Assembly: GCA_009731375.1 (NCBI GenBank)
Contig: BJOX01000001.1
Location: 1,817,082 to 1,881,081 of the forward strand
Origin: Paulinella micropora
Taxonomy: Eukaryota; Cercozoa; Imbricatea; Euglyphida
Direction: 5' to 3'
DNA length: 64,000 nucleotides
Part shown: in pieces, positions 40,077 to 64,000 of the stretch
How positions within the stretch are numbered: the first letter of the stretch is position 1
Layout of the letters: the number at the start of each line of letters is the position of its first letter
Program-made: the position numbers and the translations under genes
Notes under the pieces: generated by a model
Database searches by the model: none
Told to the model about the DNA's origin: nothing
What the model saw: only the letters and a program-made list of their open reading frames with translations

Positions 40077-41494
40077 ATAAGGAGGCAAGCGTGCCGAAGC
40101 ACGTATTGAGTCAAGTGCCCATATTCGAGGGCGATGACCAAAGCTTTTGGCCTTGGTCAAGCAAGTTTCAGAAACACATGCAGGGGGTATCTGTCCACGT
40201 GGCAGAGATGGTATCTGTGGCATTGGCTGACCCAGCTAAAGCCAAAAAGGATTTTCCTTACGAAGAAGCAAGGGTTCAGAAGGCGGCAGAAGATTTAGAA
40301 GAGCCCGACTCGCCCATAAGTGATAGTGAGGAAGACGAAGAGTCAGATGCCTCTCAGAGAGGAAGACTAAGACCCCAGACAAAGAAAGAAGATCACAAAC
40401 AACCAGAAGATTGGGATAAAATGACAGCAGAACAAAAGAGAGAGTGGAAAGAGAAAGAAGCAAGGAAGAGGAAAAGACTAAGTAGAAAACAATATACAAG
40501 AAGAAAGACAGCTGTCCGCAAAGAGAAGAAATATTATGAAAGGATGAAAACTTTGCAGTTATGTCTGTCTGTGGCCTTTTCCAAAGACAATGTATCTAAC
40601 TTCCTGCGAACACAGAAGACGAAAGGACCCATTGAAGAGTTAATAGCAGTAAGAGATCAGTGGGGATGCATTTCGGGAGCAGGTAGGTACATGTTAGAGG
40701 AAGAGTTTGAGAGAACGAGGCCAAGGGCAGGTGAGAGGTATGTAGACTGGCTAAATGAATTTCTCGCAAAGAAAATTCAGCTTGAAAGTTTACGTGGGAC
40801 GCCATTTTCCGATGAGGAAGCAAAGAGAAAGCTCTTTAAGAAACTGCGCTACCATCCAGCTTTCGGGGATAAATTTCAGGTGGACCACTATGATCTCCCG
40901 GCCAGACTAAGACCAAATTTCTCGGAATTATGCGAAGCATCTAAGGAAAGATGGAAAATGTGGGAAGAAAAAGAAAGACGTAACAAATTCCGTGAAAGAA
41001 AAGCTCAATTACGCAAACATAACAACAGGAAGTCTCGGGATGGCAAGCAGCAGCAAGAGACCAATCTCCTAATGGATAACAAAGGGAAAAGGGGAGACAA
41101 TAAACCGGGACCAAAGACAGCTCCAAACTGGACACTCAAAGTCACGTGTTTCGGATGTGATGCCAAAGGCCATACCATGAGATATTGCCCGGTAATTTCG
41201 GAAAAGTTCCGCAAAGAAGGAAAAATGAAGCGGAATCAAACAGAAGACAAGACCACAGAACAGGAAAAGAACGAACAAAAGAACAATTACAAGAACAAAA
41301 AGAAACCCTTTTATAAGAAAAAGAAAGCACTCACTTTGATAACAACCGAAAACGACAAAAACGAAAACGAACAAAGTGACTCTGATACGGGAACGCTTAT
41401 GATAAGAGCGATGTTGATGAGGAGGAAAGAGAAAAAGAGGATGAGCAACCAAGCTCACCACTCCACGAGTCTACAAGTCCCCAAGCCCTTTTGA
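40067..41494 (+). CDS. Copia Gag
   Basis: Open frame of 475 codons starting MSLNKEASVPKHV. The start is chosen at the first ATG after the LTR, inside the primer-binding site. The N-terminal part has a capsid-like DDQSFWPWSSKF, followed by an acidic/basic charged stretch (residues 75-165). A helical region with YVDWLNEFLAKKIQLESLRG comes next, then a single CCHC knuckle, CFGCDAKGHTMRYC, near residue 361. The tail is Lys/Asn-rich. It forms the particle and binds RNA. The frame ends TTT TGA at a CCCTTTT run, and the next frame overlaps by four bases, so any Pol expression would need a -1 shift; a slippery site is not clear. Confidence 0.85.
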   Translation: MSLNKEASVPKHVLSQVPIFEGDDQSFWPWSSKFQKHMQGVSVHVAEMVSVALADPAKAKKDFPYEEARVQKAAEDLEEPDSPISDSEEDEESDASQRGRLRPQTKKEDHKQPEDWDKMTAEQKREWKEKEARKRKRLSRKQYTRRKTAVRKEKKYYERMKTLQLCLSVAFSKDNVSNFLRTQKTKGPIEELIAVRDQWGCISGAGRYMLEEEFERTRPRAGERYVDWLNEFLAKKIQLESLRGTPFSDEEAKRKLFKKLRYHPAFGDKFQVDHYDLPARLRPNFSELCEASKERWKMWEEKERRNKFRERKAQLRKHNNRKSRDGKQQQETNLLMDNKGKRGDNKPGPKTAPNWTLKVTCFGCDAKGHTMRYCPVISEKFRKEGKMKRNQTEDKTTEQEKNEQKNNYKNKKKPFYKKKKALTLITTENDKNENEQSDSDTGTLMIRAMLMRRKEKKRMSNQAHHSTSLQVPKPF

Positions 41495-43016
41495 ACGATA
41501 CAAAGACTACACCTAGGGTAGGGAATAGACGTAGTGAGAGTGGAGAAGGACGGGAAGTGCGGTTAGTATCGGCCACCCTACGAGGTCCCTCCTCACTACG
41601 GGGAGAAGGCAAGGAAGAGCGGTTAGTATCCGCCACCNNNNNNNNNNNNNNNNNNNNNNNNNNNNNNNNNNNNNNNNNNNNNNNNNNNNNNNNNNNNNNN
41701 NNNNNNNGCAAAAAACCATGTAATGTTTCCGTTGAAAAATCAAAAGGAAAGGGAGTATACGAAAATCACGCGAAACGATTATCTTATGCGAGGTACTGCG
41801 GATATCACGCCACACAAGACCCAGATTACCCGGAGTTGGATTTGTCGGTAAGTCCCGTGTTGCGTCCCCCCAAATCTCCTTACTACCCAGACAACGAGGT
41901 CTTAAAGCTGCAGCATTGGAAAAGTCTCATAAAATTTCACAAAGACTCGTTTTCGGGGAATTTGAAACTTTACGTGACACCCAAATTTCCACAAGTCCAC
42001 AAGTTTCGCAAAATATTCCGCAACCACCACATGAGAAAAAGTTTAGCAAACATAATCCATTTTCTAGTCAGCGGACCGGCCAGAGCAAAGAAGGGAGCGA
42101 AGAGAGTGGAGTGGTTGAGGGAGAGCAACGACTGGGTCCCACTTCTGCCAACAATTTCAGTAACCAAGTAGGTCTCACCTCACAACAACTCCAAATCTCT
42201 AGTTCTAGACCAATCACAGCACTCCCACCAACACAAACAACAAACACAACTCATCTACCCTCCCGTCATCACCTTCAAAGATATAAATGAAATAGCTAAA
42301 ACGTTGATGAATGAGTGCGTGAGGGGAATGAATGGAGACGTGATGCGTGAGTGGCGAGCTAGAGAGAGATGACTTTTTGACTGACATAGTAAGAGCAATA
42401 GAAAGAGTGTACTTGGATAGAGCAGTCAGACAGAGTCCAATTACTACACCTCCACAAATCACAGAAGAGGGAGAAGGTGAGGGTAGAGGAGAGGGAGAAC
42501 TAGAGACAGAAACAGAGACAGAGACAGAAAGGGAGACAGAGTACGTATTGATACATGTGAGAAAAAGAGTGATGAAAAAGAGAGACATGACAGTACAGGA
42601 TATTGGAGCAAGCACAGACATATCATGCAGAGAAGAAAGATTGATGGATGTCGATGAGATAGACCCGGTAGAGCTACTGACAGGGAATGGAGAGAGGGAG
42701 TTGAGTAAGTCAGGAAGAGCTAGGCTGACAGTAATATGGGAAAGGAAGGCCTAGAGCAGTAGAAAAGAAGATGTTACTTGACACTACCTTACCAGTTAGC
42801 ATAGTCTCTACAGGACAGATGGACCACAAACACAACAGATCAGTCATCCACCAAAACGGACAGTTAGTAATACTCAAACACCCCATCCACATTAACGAGA
42901 GTGACATATTAGTGAGGGGGAGGTTAACTAAAAGTATGATATATAGATGGGATGACGAATATGATGAACCATTGAAAGTCAACGAAAGATATGATCCTTT
43001 CGCGACAAGGGGGTAG
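41491..43016 (+). pseudogene. Gag-Pol junction/protease region, broken
   Basis: Three frames, at 41491-42171, 42347-42754 and 42771-43016, encode Arg/Glu-rich and acidic segments and then LLDTTLPVSIVSTGQMDHKH. The last one sits where the Copia protease should be and begins with an LD-T motif in place of DSG. A 70-base gap (41638-41707) and a direct repeat of GCGGTTAGTATC.GCCACC on its left side add uncertainty. Confidence 0.5.
41638..41707. other. assembly gap (70 N)
   Basis: Lies next to a repeated segment (GCGGTTAGTATC at about 41558 and 41619), suggesting a collapsed minisatellite. Confidence 1.
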
Positions 43017-43139
43017 AAGGGGAGGGAGGCCCCACAAATGACAACAAAAAGGAGTGTAAGCATAAAGTCAATAAGAGAGAGAAAGAATTACACGTAGATA
43101 TAGTATTATACGAAGCGTACCCCAGAAAGTCAGACAAAC

Positions 43140-44172
43140 CTAAAAAGATAGGAATCAAGCTTTTTCACTATGCCTGTGGGCATTATGGGTTAACAAAGAT
43201 GCGCCTATTGGCAAAAATTCTGAACATTAAATTAGTTGGTGACGAGAGTGATGTGAGATTCTGCCAATCTTGCATGATAGGAAAATCTAAACGTTTGCCA
43301 CGTTTTGCAGTTAATACGATAGAAAGAGCCCAACAGCCAGATATAATCCTACACATTTTGTGTGACCCAAAGTTATTAAAAGTCTTTTCTTCGGTTATTC
43401 TTTACCCTTAGCGGGGTAGCTTCCCTAAACTCTGCGTTTGAGAGATAGATTCCGTTGGTTATGAGCCTTGACACATCAGGACCGTGGGCAACTAGATCAA
43501 TAGGTGGTAAACGGTATAAATTTTCAGTCACCGACGACTACTCACTATTCATTTTTGACTTTTATTTAGCCCATAAGAATGAGTTTGTAGATTTTTAAAA
43601 CAAGCTGTAGCCTTTTATGAGAGACAGACAGGAAACCAAGTAAAAGAAATTCGTGCAGATCAAGAATTTGATATCCGGAGGAAGTCATTAAGTGGTGGAA
43701 AAATATTCGCTTTATTTGGAAAACTTCCGCGACAAACGATAAAGACGGGAATCCTATTGCGGAAAAAGTAAATGATATTACGGCGGGGCCTGCACGAGCA
43801 ATGAGATATCACGCTAAATTACCGCCGCAATTCTGGGCAGAATTAGAACACGCAGCCACAACCATTCACAACATACTACCGGCAATTCACGGGGAACGCA
43901 AAGGAATCTCGCCCTATGAACAGCTGTTAGGTAGAAAACCAGCACTCTTTCACTTAAAACCAATAGGATGCATGGGTGTGTTACATGTACCTAAGACTAA
44001 AGTGCGGAAGGGAGAGTACAGAGGGAAAAAGGTGATGCTAGTAGGATATGATCTATTTCGGGAACTATACCGCGTATGGGATGGTAAGAAGATAATTTCC
44101 GGAGTGAGAGATGTAAGATTTAATATTCACAAAATCGGTAAACAAGCTCATCCTTCTAAACTGGTGTCGTGA
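43140..44172 (+). pseudogene. Copia integrase, interrupted
   Basis: Zinc-binding segment LFHYACGHYGLTKM...CQSCMIGKSKRLP (about 43165-43300), then the start of the catalytic core. The core is cut by the insertion at 43358-43469 and resumes as DTSGPWATRSIGGKRYKF at 43470. Several stops follow (43598 onward). The C-terminal part (43801-44172) has LPPQFWAELEHAATTIHNIL and GVRDVRFN. Integrase inserts element cDNA. This copy is inactive. Confidence 0.85.
43358..43469 (+). repeat. LTR-3'-end plus primer-site fragment inside integrase
   Basis: 112 bases nearly identical (one difference) to 39964-40075, the last roughly 100 bases of the LTR plus primer-binding site up to GAGCCTT. It interrupts what would read HIDTSGP. 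The left junction shares ACACATT between LTR and integrase. The length is not a multiple of three. Confidence 0.95.
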
Positions 44173-44650
44173 GGGGGAGAATGAGAATGAGAGCGAGCAA
44201 CCACACACATCTCCACAAGCATCACCACCCCAGTCACCACCTCAATCACCTAAGTCACCGCACACCGTCAACAACGACCACCCAACAACACAGTTTGATG
44301 AAGCTGAGGGGGAGATAGAAAATGTTGATGTCGATGTGAATGAGAATGAGTACGCATATGAAAATGAGCATGTGGAGAAGAATACACTGGATCACAAACT
44401 TACACGCCTACACACAAGTCCAGAGCCACATTATCCACCACAAGCACCCACAGAGCACAAGATCAAACCACAAGAGCATGAAAATGAACAAGATCCAACA
44501 GATCCACTAAAAATACATGAAAGAAGAGCATACGAAGAGAAATCACCACCATCTAAGGGATTAACGTGGGAACAGAGTCAGAGAGTAACGGAGAGTAACA
44601 TAATCCCGGTAAAAGGCAGCGCAAGGCAGTAGAGAGATTTACCCCTAGCC
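44173..44650 (+). pseudogene. Pol linker between integrase and RT
   Basis: A frame at 44336-44632 is rich in Glu, Asn and Pro with no recognised domain. The preceding 44173-44335 is similar Pro/Gln/Ser-rich sequence in another frame. This is the usual low-complexity spacer between Copia integrase and RT. Confidence 0.5.
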
Positions 44651-46518
44651 ATGAGCCCAAGAGAGAAAAGAGAGGCTCAAGAGCTGATAGGTAAGGTAGT
44701 AAGAGTGCCAGCGCGTGCATGGGGAGATGGATGGGCGAAGAAAAAGTACGGTGTGGGATGGGAGAGCATAGTACGGGTAGGGGTAGTCAGACTAGTAGTA
44801 AGAGACAGACCTCAGCCCACCCACATAGTTAAGTTTGAAGACGAAGAAGAACGGATGTTGAATTCGGAAATCCACAAATACTCCGTGAAAGATCCCGATC
44901 CCGCTAATATGTTCTTATGCGATGACCGTATGGTGGCAGATGAGATTCGTGATTTTATTTGTATGTAGACGTCAGAGTACCCAAAGATGTCATAGAGGCA
45001 GGTTTGACAGCTAACGATGTTTTAGAAGGTATGAAAGCAGAGCTAAAAGCTCTTTAATCCTTTAACACATACACATGGGTACCCCATAAGGAGGCAAGCA
45101 AGGCAGGAGTTAGTAAGGTAGTTAGATTGACATGGGTTCACAAAGTAAAGTTAGATGAGAACGGGAGAAAGTTCATAAGGTTTCGTTTAGCTTTACGGGG
45201 AGATATGTTAGAACCCGGCGTTAGCTATAACCCAGATCAGCTCTTTGTTCCTTGCGCCGCGCACCATTCACTTTTATTTCTCGCCAAACTATCTGCCTGG
45301 CACAAACACAAACTATACGGCATAGATTTTAAAAATGCATACCTGAATGCTCGTATGAATGACCCTGTTTATGCATATGCGCCAGAGAGTGTAGACAGAG
45401 AAGGGCATGAGGGGATGATATGGCGTATAGATGGTGCCCTATATGGCGCACCTCAGGCAGGAAGAAGATGGTATGAGATATTAGTACCCAAGTTAGAGGA
45501 GCTAGGTTTTAGACTGCTAGATTCTGATTTATGTATGTTTGGCTTTAAGAGAAGCGATAGTAGGGATATTTCATGTAGATGACTTGTTGTTTACAGCACC
45601 AAACAAGCAAGCATATGAGCGTTTTGCGTCCGCATTAGAAAAACATTTCCCGCTCAAAAGACTCGGTATAGCCCGTGAGGTCAAAGGAATAGAGATAGAG
45701 CAATCGAACGGGAAAGTAATTTTGCATCAGCGAAAATATCAGCAGCAGATACTAAAAGAAGTAGGTTACGATTCTGCTAAACCCGTCAGTACTCCAGCGC
45801 AAGAACATTTCACGAAACTGTCAGAATCAGCCAGCTTACGAAAATTTTCAATTCCTAGTTTAGTTGGTCGCTTGCTATTTCTCGCGAAGATGACAAGACC
45901 CGATATAGAACAAGCACTAAATTCGGCAAGTGTCATGCAAACTATCGATAAGGAAATAACTTATGCGATGTTAGGCAGAATCTTTCGTTATTTAGTTAAC
46001 TCTTATCGAGGTTTAGCTTACCATGAGCCTAAGTCAGAGCAGGAAGGGCAAACCTATCCAAAACTTTCCATGTGGCCCGACGCGCTCACAAAGTTTGTAA
46101 GAAAACAGGGAAGTCCCGCACTGGATTCGTGATCCTATGGGGCAGCGATCCAGTTGCATGGTTATCAAAGCGACAGAGTCGCATCGCCCTGAGTTCCAAT
46201 GATGCTGAAATATTTGCAGCAACTGAGTGCATTAGAGAGGGACTTGCACTGAAACACATCACACAAAAACTAAACATAGCCAAAAAGAGCCCGATAGAAT
46301 TATTTGAGGATAACTCTCAAACAATCTTAGCGGCAGAGAGGGGTATGTCAGGTAATAGAACTAAACACTTACCTTTAGAATTACACTTTATGCACCACCT
46401 ACAGAGAGACGGTGAGATTAAGTTTGTAAAAGTAGGTACGAAGAAGCAGATAGGTGATGTAATGAAAAATATTTACAGAAAGAACAATTCGAGTATTTAC
46501 TTAACAAATTTACGGTAA
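44651..46518 (+). pseudogene. Copia linker domain, reverse transcriptase and RNase H, frameshifted
   Basis: 44651-44968 encodes WAKKKYGVGW and HIVKFEDEEERM, homologous to the same region of the minus-strand element. 45127-45582 is RT (GIDFKNAYLNARM, ALYGAPQAGRRW). A one-base shift near 45545 leads to 45539-46132 with the active site FHVDDLLF. A second shift near 46090 leads to RNase H: KSRTGFVILWG, NDAEIFAATE, ELFEDNSQTILAAE and KHLPLELHFM. A stop and shift near 44968-45126 also break the frame. All catalytic motifs are recognisable, so the decay is mild. Confidence 0.88.
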
Positions 46519-46950
46519 AGATCGATTAATGTCCACTCACTTATGTTTGCTTTGAGTGTTTTGTGCAGTTTGTTGCTTGTTGCAGCAGCTTTGTTTTGCA
46601 CAGGGGTCCAGAGCACGGTCGAGTCGAGATTGGATCGCCGACTGCCGCGCGAGGCAGGCGGCGAGGCTATCCCCAATTTAAATTTTTTCTATCATTCTTT
46701 CTGTCCTATAATAGGAAATCTAAAATTTTTTCGATTTTGATACCCTCTACGGGAAGCGCTTGCAAATTTTTGAACACATACATACTTCATACATGTTACT
46801 GCATGCGTGACTACATATATACATACATAGAGGATGTGATGAAATTGGGAGTTGATGACCTTCGGGTTACACATAACTGATCCTCACCACTATTTTTCCA
46901 TATTACACACTGGCCACTAATATAGCCTATGACTTGCGACTAAGGGGGAG
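46519..46950 (+). other. element 3' region and polypurine tract
   Basis: Non-coding sequence after RNase H, ending in AAGGGGGAG (46942-46950) directly against the 3' LTR. Confidence 0.8.
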
Positions 46951-47260
46951 CGTTGTAATGTACTATTAATAACCGTTACTCCACTAGTCAATTTACCGGT
47001 AATTTGGATAGTCTTAGTCATAGGCAGGTTCATAGGCAGGACAGTTATTAATACCTTTATTACTGACAAGGACACCGTGACTTTCTAGAATATTCGCGAA
47101 TCATAGTCTGGAATGCCTAGAATCAAATGAGTATTACCATTCTTTTAAGGTCAACACATTTTGTGTGACCCAAAGTTATTAAAAGTCTTTTCCTCGGTCA
47201 TTCTTTACCCTTAGCGGGGTAGCTTCCCTAAACTCTGCGTTTGAGAGATAGATTCCGTTG
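46951..47260 (+). repeat. 3' LTR of the plus-strand Copia element
   Basis: 310 bp, the partner of 39760-40063, followed by target duplication ATTTT at 47261-47265. Confidence 0.92.
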
Positions 47261-47265
47261 ATTTT

Positions 47266-47945
47266 ATTCCGCTCCGGCGGAATATTCATGAACGTAACTG
47301 CGGTAACGGTTTAGCGGCATGATTGTGCGCGTAACGGTGGCACTATTGTGCAACGTAACTGTTACCATGATCATTGTGCAACGCAACTGAAAACATTGTG
47401 CGACGTAACGGAAAACATTGTCACGGTGCAACTATGTAGTGCGTAACGGAAAACCATCGTGCGACTACTACGTGACGTAGTCGCGTAACGGGCGACGGCC
47501 GGACTACGTAAAATGCAGTTTTGTGCAGTAGGAAGGGCCGGATTGCCGTAGTGACTAGAGGCTGGAAGAGTTTTGAAAGGCGGATAACTCCGAAATACAG
47601 TTTCTCTCCGAGTTTATAAATATTTTCAACTAATCATGAGCTTAATTTTAAATCAATAAATATAATGTGAATGATGTTAGTACTGATCCGCATCTTTTTC
47701 TCTGTTCAAACAATTCAAGTAATATGAATGATGATAGTACTCCAGTTTTGCAAAGCCAACACCGCAGCCTGACGACAAACGAGCAGCGGAGATACCGTAG
47801 ATACTCAACTTGCATTTATTTAGTAATAGTATTTACTTATTTATTTACTTATTTAATTCATTTTTTAACGCAAACAGTTTTAAATAAGAAAAGCCGACTT
47901 ACCACTCGAAGGGATGTGTAGGGAGCGTAAGAACGCGATTACTTC
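47266..47945. other. intergenic region with cryptic repeats
   Basis: 47290-47480 repeats variants of CATTGTGCAACGTAACGG at loose spacing. The rest is AT-rich 3'-flanking sequence of the helicase gene. No gene seen. Confidence 0.6.
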
Positions 47946-63227
<15,282 letters not shown>

Positions 63228-63232
63228 CTGAG

Positions 63233-63272
<40 letters not shown>

Positions 63273-63273
63273 G

Positions 63274-63329
<56 letters not shown>

Positions 63330-63539
63330 GAGATAGATAGATAGATAGATAGATGAAATATCGACTAATGTCAGAAAAAAGGAGCTTCTGATTTCGTCAA
63401 CCAGGAAGTCTGTGGGTAAAGTATTAACCCGATGCCCAGGTAAGCCGTGATGTTTGCACGGAAGGGACTGATACAGGCAATACCAAAGCTCCCTAGTACC
63501 AGGCGGGGCCAGGGCTCGTTCCATAAAGCGCCCCTTGCA
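63228..63539 (-). other. GATA array and unexplained sequence next to the gap
   Basis: GATA repeats to 63355, then about 180 bases of unique sequence. In the minus direction this is open (ALAPPGTRELWYCLYQSLPC and on) and could hold the next upstream helicase exon, but no splice pair could be fixed before the gap. Confidence 0.4.
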
Positions 63540-64000
63540 NNNNNNNNNNNNNNNNNNNNNNNNNNNNNNNNNNNNNNNNNNNNNNNNNNNNNNNNNNNNN
63601 NNNNNNNNNNNNNNNNNNNNNNNNNNNNNNNNNNNNNNNNNNNNNNNNNNNNNNNNNNNNNNNNNNNNNNNNNNNNNNNNNNNNNNNNNNNNNNNNNNNN
63701 NNNNNNNNNNNNNNNNNNNNNNNNNNNNNNNNNNNNNNNNNNNNNNNNNNNNNNNNNNNNNNNNNNNNNNNNNNNNNNNNNNNNNNNNNNNNNNNNNNNN
63801 NNNNNNNNNNNNNNNNNNNNNNNNNNNNNNNNNNNNNNNNNNNNNNNNNNNNNNNNNNNNNNNNNNNNNNNNNNNNNNNNNNNNNNNNNNNNNNNNNNNN
63901 NNNNNNNNNNNNNNNNNNNNNNNNNNNNNNNNNNNNNNNNNNNNNNNNNNNNNNNNNNNNNNNNNNNNNNNNNNNNNNNNNNNNNNNNNNNNNNNNNNNN
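63540..64000. other. assembly gap (461 N to the window end)
   Basis: Run of N. The helicase N terminus is expected in or beyond it. Confidence 1.

Larger units (their letters stand above)
39760..47260 (+). mobile_element. complete Ty1/Copia LTR retrotransposon (plus strand)
   Basis: LTRs 39760-40063 and 46951-47260 are bounded by the target duplication ATTTT (39755-39759 and 47261-47265). The primer-binding site GTTATGAGCCTT follows the 5' LTR directly, and the polypurine tract AAGGGGGAG (46942-46950) precedes the 3' LTR. LTR ends are CGTTG...CCGTTG, again not TG...CA. The LTRs differ at roughly nine positions plus a 6-bp indel (about 3 percent), so it is older than the minus-strand element. 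Gag is intact. Pol is interrupted by frameshifts and by an internal copy of LTR/primer-site sequence. Confidence 0.92.

Overview
This is eukaryotic nuclear DNA from a protist- or alga-like genome that I cannot place further. The evidence is spliced genes with GT-AG introns and no operons, two Ty1/Copia LTR retrotransposons, a tRNA-derived SINE, foldback/MITE elements, and a very heavy load of microsatellites (CTAT/GATA, CATA, GGTA, CAAT, GAA, GA, AT). Much of the six-frame coding potential is microsatellite translation and is not annotated as genes.

Layout. (1) 0.7-7.7 kb: the 3' exons of a + strand gene with a protease-associated (PA) domain, scattered through microsatellite introns; a SINE sits in its last intron. 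(2) 7.7-12.3 kb: simple repeats and non-coding DNA with about 550-bp direct repeats. (3) 12.3-17 kb: a decayed retroelement Gag region with no visible pol. (4) 17-19.3 kb: non-coding DNA with perfect hairpins and a foldback element. (5) 19.5-21.0 kb: a minus-strand six-blade Kelch gene with about three frameshifts. (6) 21-25.7 kb: simple-sequence DNA with one candidate exon. (7) 25.9-28.9 kb: a + strand SET-domain gene. (8) 29.4-39.2 kb: a complete minus-strand Copia element (351-bp LTRs, TSD GAGTT), coding region decayed. (9) 39.42-39.72 kb: a MITE with TA target duplication. (10) 39.76-47.26 kb: a complete + strand Copia element (LTRs about 304-310 bp, TSD ATTTT), coding region decayed. (11) 47.9-63.2 kb: a minus-strand Sen1-like SF1 helicase gene. 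I could join 20 exons in phase (1741 codons including stop), so most of the 5' to 3' protein is visible although the N terminus lies beyond the window or in the terminal gap.

The most striking feature is the architecture of the two microsatellite-rich genes (PA gene and helicase). Many introns are almost pure tetranucleotide repeat, and the repeat itself supplies the splice sites (GTAT repeats as donors, CTAT/CATA repeats ending in TAG or CAG as acceptors). In addition, many exons are preceded, inside the upstream intron, by a ladder of 1-7 truncated copies of their own 3' splice site plus exon 5' part. I count roughly 45 such exon-fragment copies on both strands. One exon is split by a GATA array flanked by a 20-bp duplication, which looks like a recent intron gain. 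I know of no named system with this structure.

N gaps (2655-2701, 5376-5385, 27132-27141, 41638-41707, 63540-64000) limit several calls. All exon joins are by eye from phase and splice signals and lack transcript support.
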